From Comamonadaceae bacterium UBA4962 (GTDB lineage: Bacteria; Pseudomonadota; Gammaproteobacteria; Burkholderiales; Burkholderiaceae_C): DNA of 64,000 nucleotides. Shown piece after piece: positions 35,231 through 44,654 of the stretch. The position numbers and the translations under genes were made by a program. Location: the NCBI GenBank assembly GCA_002397315.1, contig DHAE01000023.1, positions 180,419 to 244,418 on the forward strand. The letters run 5' to 3'. Under the pieces are notes generated by a model. That model did not search any database, was not told the DNA's origin, and saw nothing but the letters and a program-made list of their open reading frames with translations. How positions within the stretch are numbered: position 1 is the stretch's first letter; each line of letters opens with the position of its first letter.

Positions 35231-36418
35231 ATGCTGATCGACTTCTTCTACGCGCTGCGCGCCGGCCAGTTGCCGGTGTCGGTGAAGGAATACCTCGCCC
35301 TGCTGGAGGCGCTGGAGGCGGGCGTCGTCGGCCCGAAATCCGAGGACGGCTGGAACCTCGACGACTTCTACCACCTCGCGCGCACCGTGCTCGTCAAGGA
35401 CGAGAAGCACTTCGACAAGTTCGACCGTGCCTTCGGTGCCTACTTCAAGGGCGTGGAGATGGTCGCCGACTTCCGCAAGGAAGTGCCCGCCGACTGGCTG
35501 CGCCAGATCCTGGAGCGCGAACTCACGCCCGAGCAGAAGGCCGCCATCGAAAAGATGGGCTGGGACGAGCTCATGGAGACGCTCAAAAAGCGCCTGGAGG
35601 AGCAGAAGGAGCGCCACGAGGGCGGCAGCAAGTGGATCGGCACCGGCGGCACCAGCCCCTACGGCCACGGCGGCTACAACCCCCAGGGCGTGCGCATCGG
35701 CGGTGCCGGCAAGAACAGGAGCGCCGTGAAGGTGTGGGAGCAGCGCGCCTACCGCGACTACGACGACACCCAGGAGCTGGGCACCCGCAACATCAAGGTC
35801 GCCCTGCGCCGGCTGCGCCGCTTCGCGCGCGAAGGCAACGAACTCGAGCTGGACCTGGACGGCACGATCCGCAGCACCGCCGCCAACGCCGGATGGCTGG
35901 ACATCAAGATGGTGCCCGAGCGCCACAACAACGTGAAGGTGCTGCTGCTCATGGACGTGGGCGGCACCATGGACGAACACATCCAGCGCGTCGAGGAGCT
36001 GTTCTCCGCCGTCAAGAGCGAGTTCAAGCACCTGGAGTTCTACTACTTCCACAACTGCGTCTACGACTACATGTGGAAGAACAACCGGCGCCGCTTCGCG
36101 GAGAAGTTCCCCACCTGGGACATCATCCGCAAGTACAACCGCGACTACAAGCTGATCTTCGTGGGCGATGCGACCATGAGCCCCTACGAGATCGTGCAGC
36201 CCGGCGGCAGCGTCGAATACCACAACGAGGAACCCGGCGCGGAGTGGCTCAAGCGGCTCACCCACGCCTTCCCGAAACACGCCTGGATCAACCCAGAACC
36301 GCAGGGTGTTTGGCAGTACCGGCAAAGTATCGACCTCATCCTACAGTTGATGGGGGGTCGGATGTACCCGCTGTCCCTCAAAGGGCTCGAGGAGACCATG
36401 CGGCTGCTGTCAAAATAA
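35231..36418 (+). CDS. VWA-domain protein, CoxE-like partner of MoxR
   Basis: A 395-residue protein. The N-terminal part (about 1-135) is helical with a strongly charged stretch MGWDELMETLKKRLEEQ; a Gly-rich linker (KWIGTGGTSPYGHGGYNPQG) leads to a von Willebrand factor A domain. The metal-binding site usually reads DxSxS, but here it is LLLMDVGGTMDEH, so both serines are replaced (Gly and Thr). LEFYYFHNCVYDYMW and LIFVGDATMSPYEI are the next conserved strands. MoxR/VWA pairs work as chaperone plus target-binding adaptor, which fits the order moxR-GNAT-VWA here. Confidence 0.9.
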   Translation: MLIDFFYALRAGQLPVSVKEYLALLEALEAGVVGPKSEDGWNLDDFYHLARTVLVKDEKHFDKFDRAFGAYFKGVEMVADFRKEVPADWLRQILERELTPEQKAAIEKMGWDELMETLKKRLEEQKERHEGGSKWIGTGGTSPYGHGGYNPQGVRIGGAGKNRSAVKVWEQRAYRDYDDTQELGTRNIKVALRRLRRFAREGNELELDLDGTIRSTAANAGWLDIKMVPERHNNVKVLLLMDVGGTMDEHIQRVEELFSAVKSEFKHLEFYYFHNCVYDYMWKNNRRRFAEKFPTWDIIRKYNRDYKLIFVGDATMSPYEIVQPGGSVEYHNEEPGAEWLKRLTHAFPKHAWINPEPQGVWQYRQSIDLILQLMGGRMYPLSLKGLEETMRLLSK

Positions 36419-36423
36419 GCCGC

Positions 36424-38313
36424 ATGCCCAGCCCGACCACAGCGCCGGCCCGTTGGCCGGCGTTGCTGCTTCTGAGTCTCGTGGCGCTCCAGGGCTGCAG
36501 CCTGCTGCCCGGCGCCCGCGACAAGGCGGACAGCGACGACAACACCTCCACCCTTGCCTCCGACGCCGGCGTTGCCGGCGAAGGCGCCGAGGCCTTCACG
36601 CTCGAAGTGCAGGGCCCCGATGCCGTGCGCGAGCTGCTCACGCGGCACCTGGAGCTGCAGCGCTTCCGCAGGCTTCCCGGCCTGCAGGCGAGCGAGCTCT
36701 CGCGCCTGCTCGGCGCGGCCGACGCCAATGCCCGGGAACTGCTCGGCACCCTGGGCTATTTCAGCCCCACGCTCACCATCGCGCTGAAGGAGACGCCCGG
36801 CGGCCCTGCGCCGCGCGCCATCACCGTGGACGTCGATCCCGGCCCGCAGACACGCGTCGCGAGCGCCGACATCGCCTTCACCGGCCCGGAGGCCGACTCC
36901 CCGGAATTCGCGCGCCGCAAGGAGCGCATCCAGCGCTCCTGGTCGCTGCCGCCCGGCCAGCCCTTCACGCAGGATGCGTGGGACGGCGCCAAGGCCAGTG
37001 GCCTACGCCAGCTGCAGACGCGCCGCTACCCCACCGCGCGCATCGACACGAGCCGCGCCGAGATCGACGCCGACCGCAGCGAGGCGAAGCTCGGCGTCAC
37101 CTACGCGCCCGGGCCTCCCTACCGCTTCGGCGCGTTGCGCGTGCAGGGCGCGCAGCGCTACGACCCGGACGGCGCGCGCCGCATCGCGCGCCTGCCCACC
37201 GGCTCCGAGTATTCCGAATCCGCGCTGCTCGATGCCCAGGCGCGCCTCGCCAGCAGCGGCTACTACGACGCGGTGTTCCTCACGCTCGACACCGACGGCA
37301 CCGATCCGCAGGCCGCGCCCGTCACCGCGCAGGTGCGCGAGGCACCGCTGCAGAAGGTGGTGTTCGGCGTGGGCGTCTCCACCGACACCGGCGCGCGCCT
37401 CAGCCTCGACCACATCCACAACCGCCTGCCCGGCATCGGCTGGCGCGCGGTGAGCAAGATCACCATCGACCAGAAGACCCGGCTGCTGTCCACCGAATGG
37501 ACCGACCTGCCCAACGAAGACGGCTGGCGCTGGTTCGGCGGCGCGCAGTTGCAGCGCGAGGAAACCGGCAGCTACGACACCGACAGCGTGCGCCTGCGCG
37601 GCGGCCGCACCAAGAGCGCGGGGCACATCGACCGCAGCTACTTCCTGCAGTACGACGACTCCAAGAGCCGCGGCCCGTCGGCGCCCCCTTCCAGCAACGC
37701 CATCACCGCCAACTACGGCTGGACGGGCCGTTACTTCAACAACGACACCTCGCCCACGCGCGGCTACGGGATCGCGGCGGAACTCGGCGCGGGCACCACG
37801 CTGCGGCCCGAACGCGAGCCTTTCGTGCGCACGCGCGTGCGCTGGCAGTCGTTCGTGCCCATGGGCCGCGTGGACATGGGCGAGGGCGTCGTGCGAACGG
37901 GGCGGCTCTCGCTGCGCGCGGAAGGCGGCGCGGTGATCGCGCGCCAGGGCGCGGACATTCCGGTCACCCAGCTTTTCCTCACCGGCGGCGACACCACCGT
38001 GCGCGGCTACGGCTACCGCAAAATCGGCGCGCGCACCGAGAACGACACCCTCTACGGCGGCCGCTACCTGGCCGTGGGCAGCGTGGAATGGCAGCGCCCG
38101 ATCGAGCTGCGCGGCAACCGCACGGATTTCGAGAGCGCCGTCTTCGTGGATGCCGGCGCCGTGGCCGACCGCTGGGGAGACTTCGATCCCCGCGTGGGCG
38201 TGGGCGCCGGCCTGCGCTGGCGCAGCCCCGTGGGCCCGCTGCAGGCCGACGTCGCCTATGGCGTGCAGGCCAAGGCCCTGCGGCTGCACCTGCGCCTGGG
38301 CTTCAGCTTCTGA
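36424..38313 (+). CDS. tamA: outer-membrane translocation/assembly protein TamA
   Basis: A 629-residue Omp85-family barrel protein. The N terminus has a hydrophobic signal with a lipobox-like LSLVALQGCSLL; whether Cys is lipidated is open. POTRA-type domains follow (about 60-290, for example RVASADIAFTGPEADSPEF and YRFGALRVQGAQRYDPDGAR). The barrel part contains the family signatures KVVFGVGVSTDTGARLSLD, the VRGYGYRKIG L6 motif and GVGAGLRWRSPVGPLQADVA, and ends with terminal Phe (LHLRLGFSF), the signal read by the BAM complex. TamB follows 30 bases downstream, confirming the pair that helps insert outer-membrane proteins and move phospholipids. Confidence 0.92.
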   Translation: MPSPTTAPARWPALLLLSLVALQGCSLLPGARDKADSDDNTSTLASDAGVAGEGAEAFTLEVQGPDAVRELLTRHLELQRFRRLPGLQASELSRLLGAADANARELLGTLGYFSPTLTIALKETPGGPAPRAITVDVDPGPQTRVASADIAFTGPEADSPEFARRKERIQRSWSLPPGQPFTQDAWDGAKASGLRQLQTRRYPTARIDTSRAEIDADRSEAKLGVTYAPGPPYRFGALRVQGAQRYDPDGARRIARLPTGSEYSESALLDAQARLASSGYYDAVFLTLDTDGTDPQAAPVTAQVREAPLQKVVFGVGVSTDTGARLSLDHIHNRLPGIGWRAVSKITIDQKTRLLSTEWTDLPNEDGWRWFGGAQLQREETGSYDTDSVRLRGGRTKSAGHIDRSYFLQYDDSKSRGPSAPPSSNAITANYGWTGRYFNNDTSPTRGYGIAAELGAGTTLRPEREPFVRTRVRWQSFVPMGRVDMGEGVVRTGRLSLRAEGGAVIARQGADIPVTQLFLTGGDTTVRGYGYRKIGARTENDTLYGGRYLAVGSVEWQRPIELRGNRTDFESAVFVDAGAVADRWGDFDPRVGVGAGLRWRSPVGPLQADVAYGVQAKALRLHLRLGFSF

Positions 38314-38343
38314 CCGGCACCCGACCGATTTTTCCGCGACCCG

Positions 38344-41300
38344 ATGGCCACGCACCAGACACCGAACCCCTACGCCGCCGCCGCGGCCCCCAAGCCCCGC
38401 CCCCGCCGGCGGCGCGCCCTGCGCGCCGTGCTCTGGACGCTGGCCGGCCTCTTCGCGCTGGTGCTCGCCGTGCTCGCCGCGGCCTGGTGGTGGAGCGGCA
38501 CCGGCAACTCACTGGCCACGGCGCTCGCGCAGGCGGCCCGCTACCTGCCCGCCGGCCAGTCCCTCGAAACCCGCGACGTGTCCGGATCGGTGCGGGCCGG
38601 CGGGCAGATCGGCTGGCTGCGCTGGAGCAGCCCCACCCTCACGGTGGAAGTGCAGGACGCGCGCATCGGCTGGAGCCTGCCGCCGCTGCTGCACCGCGAA
38701 CTCGCCCTGGGCGAGGTGCATGCCGCACGCGTCATCGCCACGCCGCACCCCGCGGCGGAACCGGAGCCGGACAAGCCTATCCAGCCGCTGGAACAGCTGG
38801 TGCTGCCGCTGCGCATCGACATCCCCCTGCGCGTGGACGAGATCACCTGGGCAGGCCCCAGCCCCGTCACCGTGCGCAACGTGGCCGGACGCTACCGTTT
38901 CGACGGCGAGCAGCACAGCGCGACGCTCGACAACCTCGAACTCGCCCAGGGCCGCTACTCGGCCAGCGCCACGCTGCAGGCGCTGGCGCCCATGGCGCTG
39001 GAACTGACCGCCGACGGCGTCGTGCGCACGCCGTCCCCGGGCGGCGGCGCGGACCTGGAAGCCACCGCCCGCGCCGAAGTGCGCGGCACCCTCGCCACCG
39101 CCGCCGCGCGCCTGGACCTGACGGGCCGCCTGCAGGCCGCTGCCGTGGAGGGCGCCGCAACACCGCGATCGCCCGCTTCGGCGGCTTCGGCTCCTTCGGC
39201 CGCTGCGTCTTCCGCCGCATCGGCCCCGGCTTCCGCGCCCGCCCGCTCCGCCGCCGCGCGCCGCGCCGCGTCCCGGGCCAGTGCAGCCGCCCCGGCCACC
39301 GCGCCCGCCGAAGCCCAGCCCATGCAGGCGCAGGTGCAGGCCCGCATCGCGCCCTGGGCGAAACAACCGCTGCTGCAGGCCCAGGCCGACGTGCAGGCCC
39401 TGGACGTGTCCGCGCTCTGGCCCCAGGCCCCGGCAACGCGCCTGAGCGGACGCATCGAGGCCACGCCCGCCCCGGTGACCGCGGCGGCAGCGCAGCAGCA
39501 GTCCGCCACGCCGCCTGCGGCGCCGGCATCCGCTCCCGCTGCGGGCACGACCACTGCCGCGCAGCCCGCCACCGGCTGGGCGCTGTCCGCGCAACTGGAA
39601 AACGCCCTGCCCGGCCCCTGGGACCAGCGCCGGCTGCCGGTCGAATCCATCGATGCCCGCGCGGACTTCGACGGCGCACGCTGGACGGTGCCCGCCGCCA
39701 CCGTGCGCGTCGGCGGCGGCACCCTCGAACTCGAAGGCGCCTTCACGCCCGCCACGCAGGCCCTGCAGGGCGACCTGGAACTGCGCAACGTGCGGCCCGA
39801 CGCGGTGCTCAGCACGCTCGACGCCGCTCCGCTGTCCGGCCGGGCCCGTGCACGCAGCGACGGTTCCGCGCGCGCGCCGGCCGACGGCGCCGCCGCAAGG
39901 TCCGCCGATGCCGCCGGGCCGGACGCCGCCCCCGCGCCTACGCCCCTGGTGCGCTTCTCCGCCGACATCCGCTCCACCGGCAACGCTTCGGCCCGCGGCG
40001 CCCGCCCACGGGCCCGCGCCGTTCAGGCCGCGGGCGCCCCGCTGCGCATCGACCGGCTCGCCACCGAAGGCACCTGGCAGGGCCCTCTGATCACCCTCGC
40101 GCAGCTGCAGCTCGACGCATTGCAAGTGCAGGCCAGCGCACGCCAACTGCGCATCGACACCGCCGCGCAATCCGCCCAGGGCCAGTTCCAGGCCACCCTG
40201 CCGGGCGCCACGGCGCAAGCCGACGGCCGCATCGCGCCGCGCGCGGGCACCGGCACGCTCGACGTGCGCGTGGCCGATGCGCAGCGCATGCAGCAATGGA
40301 TCGAATCCCTCCCCGGCCTGCGCACCGCCCTCGGCGGCGCGGCGCTGCAGGGGGAGGCGCGCCTGGATGCGCGCTGGAACGGCGGCTGGCAGTCCCTGCT
40401 GGGGCAGTTGCAGGCGGCCGGCCTCGTGGCCAAGCCCCAGGGCGCTCCCGCCACGGCGGCCGGCCCGTTCGAGCTGCAGGCCCGCCTCGCCGCACCGCGT
40501 TGGGAAGTCGCGCTGCCGCCGCGGCCCGGCACGGGTGCGGGCCCTTCCACCGTGCGGCTCACGGCCGTGCGCGCCGAGGTGGCCGGCTCGGTGCCGCGCG
40601 CCACGCTGTCGCTCGACGGCGAAGCGCGCATGGACGAACGCCGGTTGGATCTGCGCCTGCGCGGCTCCGGCGGCGCAGCCGGCGCCGGCCAGTGGCGCGC
40701 CCAGATCGACGAACTGCGCGCCCAGGCCCGCGACGGCCAGCGCCCCGGCCCCTGGACCGTGCAGTTCGCCCAGCCGCTCAGCGTCACCGCGCGCACCGCG
40801 CCCACCCTGCTGGTCGAGACCTCGGGCGGCCAGGCGCGCATTTCCGCACCCGCGCCCGGCGAAGCCACCCTCAGATGGGAGCCCGCCCGCTTCGCGCGCA
40901 CCGAGGCCGGCGCCGTGCAGCTTCGCACGCGCGGCCAGCTGCAGGGCCTGCCGATGGCCTGGGCCCGCGCGCTGGCCGAAGGCAGCGATGCGCTCGACCG
41001 CCTGGGCCTGCAGGGCGATCTCGTCTTCGACGGCGATTGGGACGTGGACGCGGGCGACACCCTGCGCGCCTCCGCCAGCGTGCGCCGCACGTCGGGCGAC
41101 CTGCGCCTGCTCGCCGGCAGCGCGCCGGCCACCACCGTCGTGCGCAGCAGCGGCCCCAGCGCCGGCACGGGCACGGGCACCGACATGGGCATGGGCCGGG
41201 CGACCGCCGCCAAGGCCGATGCCACGGAAACGCCCCAGGGCCCCGGCATCACCGCGGGCGTGCGCACCGCCGAACTGCGCCTGCAGGCCGAAGGCGACAC

Positions 41301-42816
41301 CGTGCGCGCCCGCCTGCAGTGGGACAGCGAACGCGCCGGCCAGGTGCAGGCCGAGGCCTCCACGCGCCTGGCGCGGGTGGATGGAGGCTGGCAGTTGCCG
41401 GCCGACGCGCCCCTCGCCGGCACCGCGCGTGCCCGCCTGCCGAACATCGGCGTATGGTCCACGCTGGCGCCGCCGGGATGGCGCGTGCAGGGCACGCTCG
41501 ATGCCGACGTCACGCTTTCCGGCACGCGTGCCGCACCGCGATGGAGCGGCACGCTCGCAGCCGACCAACTGGCCGTGCGCTCGCTGCTGGACGGCGTCGA
41601 TCTGCAGAACGGCCGCCTGCGCGCCACGCTGCGCGGCGACCGGATCGACATCACCGAATTCCGCGTGAACGGCGGCCAGGGCAGCAGCACGCGCATCGCG
41701 GGCTTCAGCGGCAACCGCACATCGGCCCCGAAGGACGGCGGCACCCTGAGCGGCACCGGCAGCCTGTCGTGGGCCGGCATGGGCCAGGAGGCCGCATCCG
41801 GCGGCTCGGGCATCACGATGGACTTCACCGCGCAGGCGCGCGCGCTGCAGGTGCTGGTGCGCGCCGACCGCCAGGTAAGCGTCTCGGGCGACGTGCGCGC
41901 CCAACTGCGCCAGGGCCAGCTCTCGCTGCGCGGCAAGCTCACCGCCGACCGCGCCACCATCATCCTGGCCGAGGCCGGCGCGCCGAGCCTGGGCAGCGAC
42001 GTGGTGGTGCGCTCCGCCGCCACCGACCGTGCCAAGGCCGAGGCCGCCCAGCGCGAGGGCGCGAAGGCCGGCCGCGTGGAAGCCGCACGGCCGCCCGACA
42101 TCGCGATCACCTTCAACCTGGGCGACGATTTCGCGCTGCAGGGCCATGGCGTCACCACGCGCCTGGCCGGCGAACTGGACATCCGCGGACCCGCCACGGC
42201 CGGCGGCCCGCCGCGCATCACCGGCGAGGTGCGCACCGTGGAAGGCCGCTACCGCGCCTGGGGCCAGGCGCTCAACATCGAAACCGGCCTCGCGCGCTTC
42301 AACGGCCCCTACGACAACCCCGCGCTCGACGTGCTGGCCATCCGGCCCAACATCAGCGTGCGCGCGGGTGTGCAGGTCACCGGCACGGCCAAGGCGCCGC
42401 GCGTGGCGCTCTACTCCGACCCCGACCTGCCCGATGCCGAAAAGCTCTCCTGGGTGGTGCTGGGCCGCAGCACCGTCGCGGGCGGCGCCGAGGCCGCGCT
42501 GCTGCAGCAGGCCGCGCTCGCGCTCCTGGGCGGCGGCGGCAACAACAGCGCGGGCAACTTTGCCAACCGCCTGGGCCTCGACGAGATCGGCTTCCGCGGC
42601 CCCAACTCCGGCGCCAGCGGCGAAGACGCCTCGGGCGCCGCGCTCACGTTCGGCAAGCGGCTGTCGAAGGACCTGTACGTGACCTACGAGCGGAGCCTCT
42701 CGGGTGCCCTGGGCACGCTCTACATCTTCTACGACCTGACCCAGCGGCTCACGCTGCGCGGGCAGACGGGCACGCAGAGCGCGGTGGACCTCATCTACAC
42801 GCTGCGCTACGACTGA
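38344..42816 (+). CDS. tamB: translocation/assembly module protein TamB
   Basis: A 1,490-residue inner-membrane-anchored protein. After a basic start (PKPRPRRRRALRAVLWTLAG) one membrane helix (LFALVLAVLAAAWWW, about 37-52) holds it in the inner membrane; a very long repetitive beta-groove then spans the periplasm. The C-terminal DUF490 domain (about 1,130-1,490) has RAQLRQGQLSLRGKLTADRA, YRAWGQALNIETGLARFNGP, WVVLGRSTVAGGAEAALLQQ and ends with a Tyr-Asp (TLRYD). Insertions rich in Ala/Ser/Pro (about 285-330 and 380-400) are unusual low-complexity loops. TamB joins TamA and may bridge lipids to the outer membrane. Confidence 0.93.
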   Translation: MATHQTPNPYAAAAAPKPRPRRRRALRAVLWTLAGLFALVLAVLAAAWWWSGTGNSLATALAQAARYLPAGQSLETRDVSGSVRAGGQIGWLRWSSPTLTVEVQDARIGWSLPPLLHRELALGEVHAARVIATPHPAAEPEPDKPIQPLEQLVLPLRIDIPLRVDEITWAGPSPVTVRNVAGRYRFDGEQHSATLDNLELAQGRYSASATLQALAPMALELTADGVVRTPSPGGGADLEATARAEVRGTLATAAARLDLTGRLQAAAVEGAATPRSPASAASAPSAAASSAASAPASAPARSAAARRAASRASAAAPATAPAEAQPMQAQVQARIAPWAKQPLLQAQADVQALDVSALWPQAPATRLSGRIEATPAPVTAAAAQQQSATPPAAPASAPAAGTTTAAQPATGWALSAQLENALPGPWDQRRLPVESIDARADFDGARWTVPAATVRVGGGTLELEGAFTPATQALQGDLELRNVRPDAVLSTLDAAPLSGRARARSDGSARAPADGAAARSADAAGPDAAPAPTPLVRFSADIRSTGNASARGARPRARAVQAAGAPLRIDRLATEGTWQGPLITLAQLQLDALQVQASARQLRIDTAAQSAQGQFQATLPGATAQADGRIAPRAGTGTLDVRVADAQRMQQWIESLPGLRTALGGAALQGEARLDARWNGGWQSLLGQLQAAGLVAKPQGAPATAAGPFELQARLAAPRWEVALPPRPGTGAGPSTVRLTAVRAEVAGSVPRATLSLDGEARMDERRLDLRLRGSGGAAGAGQWRAQIDELRAQARDGQRPGPWTVQFAQPLSVTARTAPTLLVETSGGQARISAPAPGEATLRWEPARFARTEAGAVQLRTRGQLQGLPMAWARALAEGSDALDRLGLQGDLVFDGDWDVDAGDTLRASASVRRTSGDLRLLAGSAPATTVVRSSGPSAGTGTGTDMGMGRATAAKADATETPQGPGITAGVRTAELRLQAEGDTVRARLQWDSERAGQVQAEASTRLARVDGGWQLPADAPLAGTARARLPNIGVWSTLAPPGWRVQGTLDADVTLSGTRAAPRWSGTLAADQLAVRSLLDGVDLQNGRLRATLRGDRIDITEFRVNGGQGSSTRIAGFSGNRTSAPKDGGTLSGTGSLSWAGMGQEAASGGSGITMDFTAQARALQVLVRADRQVSVSGDVRAQLRQGQLSLRGKLTADRATIILAEAGAPSLGSDVVVRSAATDRAKAEAAQREGAKAGRVEAARPPDIAITFNLGDDFALQGHGVTTRLAGELDIRGPATAGGPPRITGEVRTVEGRYRAWGQALNIETGLARFNGPYDNPALDVLAIRPNISVRAGVQVTGTAKAPRVALYSDPDLPDAEKLSWVVLGRSTVAGGAEAALLQQAALALLGGGGNNSAGNFANRLGLDEIGFRGPNSGASGEDASGAALTFGKRLSKDLYVTYERSLSGALGTLYIFYDLTQRLTLRGQTGTQSAVDLIYTLRYD

Positions 42817-42991
42817 TCGGCGGCAACAAACCCTGCATCCCGCCACGCGCGGCGGGCGCCCCCTCCGGGCCCCGTCCTCGGTGGCGCCCGGAGCAGCCGC
42901 ACGGAAAGGGGACACGTGCAGGCTGGCGCGACGGCAGGCAGGAACGGGCCGCACGACCAGGCACAGTGCCGGGCGCGCCTGCAGGCGGGCG

Positions 42992-43050
42992 CAGATCAGA
43001 TCAGATCAGATCAGATCAGATCAGATCAGGTCAGGTCAGGTCAGGTCAGA
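42992..43050. repeat. pentanucleotide tandem repeat, 7 x CAGAT + 4 x CAGGT
   Basis: Seven CAGAT units (42992-43026) run into four CAGGT units (43027-43046) and a final CAGA. The tract ends inside the last codons and stop of the leftward GAF gene (stop at 43041-43043). Because 5 is not a multiple of 3, loss or gain of units at the coding edge would change the C-terminal residues; most of the tract is downstream of the stop. Confidence 0.9.
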
Positions 43051-43607
43051 CGCGGCGGGAGCGATGGGGAAGGCGACGGCGCAGGCACAGGCACAGGCAC
43101 AGACTCCGGCAGGGCCTGCTCCGCCTGGGAGACCGCACTGCCCTGCAAATGGCGCACGAAGGGATACAGCATGTGGCCCGCGGCCTTGAGCAGTTCGTAC
43201 TGCCTCTCGGACAGCCCGCGCTCCTCGAAGTCGAAATGGCACAGCGTGCCCCACAGCCCGCCCGCGTTGTCGCCGATCGGCACGCCGTGGTAGGCCAGCA
43301 GCACGCCGCGGTAGGGATGGGTGCCGAGGTGGTCTTCGTGCAGGGTGTTCTGCATCATCAGCTCGCCGTCGCGCAGCACGAACTGGCAGAAGCTGTCGGC
43401 CAGCTCGACCACCGCCAGCGCCTCGGGCCGCGCCTGTCCGAGCTTGTCGTGCAGCTGCACGTTGTAGAGGCAGGAACCCGCCATGCGGTAGACGCCGGTG
43501 TAGCGGTGCCCCACGCCCGCGTTCAGCGCCGCGATGCCGGCGCCCAGCCCGCGGCTGCGCAGAATCGCGAGCAGTTGCGGCGGCGTCAACTCGTGGGACG
43601 TGGACAT
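43041..43607 (-). CDS. GAF domain protein
   Basis: A 188-residue soluble protein with one GAF-like domain covering about residues 10-165. It starts LTPPQLLAILRSRGLGAGIA and has SFCQFVLRDGELMMQNTLHE (the Cys-rich-free version of the usual FCxxVL motif), YHGVPIGDNAGGLWGTLCHFD and LKAAGHMLYPFVRHLQ. Bacterial proteins of this kind sense small molecules or redox state, but here no output domain is attached. The C terminus is a Val-Pro/Ala-Pro-Ser tail (VPVPVPAPSPSPSLPPRLT) that ends in the CAGRT repeat tract, suggesting it is evolutionarily loose. Confidence 0.82.
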   Translation of the reverse strand: MSTSHELTPPQLLAILRSRGLGAGIAALNAGVGHRYTGVYRMAGSCLYNVQLHDKLGQARPEALAVVELADSFCQFVLRDGELMMQNTLHEDHLGTHPYRGVLLAYHGVPIGDNAGGLWGTLCHFDFEERGLSERQYELLKAAGHMLYPFVRHLQGSAVSQAEQALPESVPVPVPAPSPSPSLPPRLT

Positions 43608-43707
43608 GGTCGAGCTATTGTAGAGCGGGGTACGATTGAAAAACCATCGCCCCACGAAGGCGTGGCTCCGCAAAAACCAGGGGAGCGAAGCAGAAAGGGC
43701 ACCGCCC

Positions 43708-43998
43708 TCAGCGCCGGGGCCCGGGCGCGAGCTGGATGGTGCCCAGCCCCGCGGGTGCGTCCATTTCCGGCCGCGGCGCCAGCCAGTACACCCACACGCC
43801 GCGCAGCCAGGCCAGCGCATGCAGCGCCGACACCGCGAGCATCTCCCACTGCCCCGCGCGCCACCCCGCCCAGAACCAGAACGGCACGCTCACCAACCCG
43901 AGCACGCAGGCCCACCGCCGCCACTGCGCCCCGCGCGCCTGCGACAGCGCCACGGCCATGGCGCCGGACAAGGCGAGGAGGAGGGAATCGAAAGGCAT
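43708..43998 (-). CDS. small membrane protein of unknown function
   Basis: A 96-residue protein with three hydrophobic segments: MPFDSLLLALSGAMAVALS, WRRWACVLGLVSVPFWFWAG and QWEMLAVSALHALAWLRGVW. The Trp-rich turn WAGWRAGQWEML and WVYWLAPRP suggest a small inner-membrane protein. I do not know the family. ATG 43998 gives a clean N terminus; the longer frame upstream would overlap the tRNA-side spacer. It lies between the GAF gene and tRNA-Arg, both without obvious functional link. Confidence 0.6.
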   Translation of the reverse strand: MPFDSLLLALSGAMAVALSQARGAQWRRWACVLGLVSVPFWFWAGWRAGQWEMLAVSALHALAWLRGVWVYWLAPRPEMDAPAGLGTIQLAPGPRR

Positions 43999-44114
43999 GT
44001 GCAGAGCATACTGTATATCCGAACAGTCCACAAACCACCGGCGCAACGGCTGGCGCTGGCGCCGGAGCCCTGCAGGGAACGCTTGCCGCCGGGCCTTACA
44101 ATCCGCCCTCGCGT

Positions 44115-44189
44115 CTCCTCATAGTTCAATGGATAGAACGAGTGCCTCCTAAGCGCTAGATGCAGGTTCGATTCCTGCTGAGGGGACCA
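44115..44189 (+). tRNA. tRNA-Arg (anticodon CCT)
   Basis: A complete cloverleaf with encoded CCA. The acceptor CTCCTCA pairs with TGAGGGG (one G-T pair); D stem GTTC/GAAC; anticodon stem AGTGC/GCGCT around loop CTCCTAA with CCT at positions 34-36; T stem GCAGG/CCTGC with loop TTCGATT. The sequence is close to bacterial tRNA-Arg(CCT), which reads the rare AGG codon. tRNA 3' ends of this kind are common integration sites, and a toxin-antitoxin module lies about 470 bases downstream. Confidence 0.95.
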
Positions 44190-44613
44190 CTGGATGAAGG
44201 AAGCCGACGGAGACATCGGCAGTTATCTGGAGGCAACGGTGGCTCCTGGGCACGGGCGATGCACAATGCCTCCTCGCACAATGAATCCTTGAGTGCTCAC
44301 AGTGGAGATCGGCCTGCGATCCTCGATCCATTGGTAGATGCCTACACCATCGCGAGGCATTGGAGCAGCGCAACAGAAGCCCGGCGTCAGCCTCTTTCGC
44401 TTCAACTCAGAAAACTCACCAAGGAGTTTGTCTACCTTGCCCAGTTGGAAGTCGGTCGCCCTCAAGCCTTTGCAAGCCCAGAGGCAGGCGCACCGGGCAG
44501 GCGTACACGGTCTATCGAACAGCTGTATCAAGACGCCGTCAAGGGTCAGTCCACGCTGTAAGCTCTGAACTCGCATCATCCACCGGTCACTTCTCTGCGT
44601 GCTCAACGCATAA
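44190..44613. other. gap between tRNA-Arg and higBA, possible small ORF
   Basis: Composition is less GC-rich than the surroundings. One plus-strand frame from ATG 44259 to 44561 could encode 100 residues (MHNASSHNESLSAHSG... ending KGQSTL) and an overlapping minus-strand frame is also open; neither has a ribosome site or family likeness I recognise. No repeat of the tRNA 3' end was found nearby, so an att site is not supported. Confidence 0.4.
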
Positions 44614-44648
44614 TAACGTTTGACGTTAATACCGCGTCACGTTATCAT
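44614..44648 (+). promoter_or_regulatory. higBA promoter with overlapping operator
   Basis: A good promoter, TTGACG (44620-44625), 17-base spacer, TATCAT (44643-44648), overlaps an inverted repeat TAACG-N5-CGTTA (44614-44628) and a third CGTTA at 44640-44644. HigA-type antitoxins bind such sites to repress their own operon. The predicted transcription start coincides with the higB ATG at 44655, so the toxin message may be leaderless. Confidence 0.65.
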
Positions 44649-44654
44649 TTTTGA

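Noticed and set aside
42858..42895. GC-rich inverted repeat after tamB as terminator
   Set aside because: Loop of about 20 bases and no T-run; too weak to call.
38509..42954. A 1,481-codon open frame antisense to tamB
   Set aside because: Mirror of tamB codon use, no domains, no ribosome site.
36453..44159. A 2,568-codon open frame on the plus strand
   Set aside because: It runs in another frame over tamA and tamB and reads as Arg/Ala/Pro/His-rich low complexity; such frames are expected at this GC content.
44160..44561. 133-codon frame starting inside tRNA-Arg
   Set aside because: The start lies in the tRNA; the shorter version from 44259 has no ribosome site or recognisable family and is mentioned only as a possibility.
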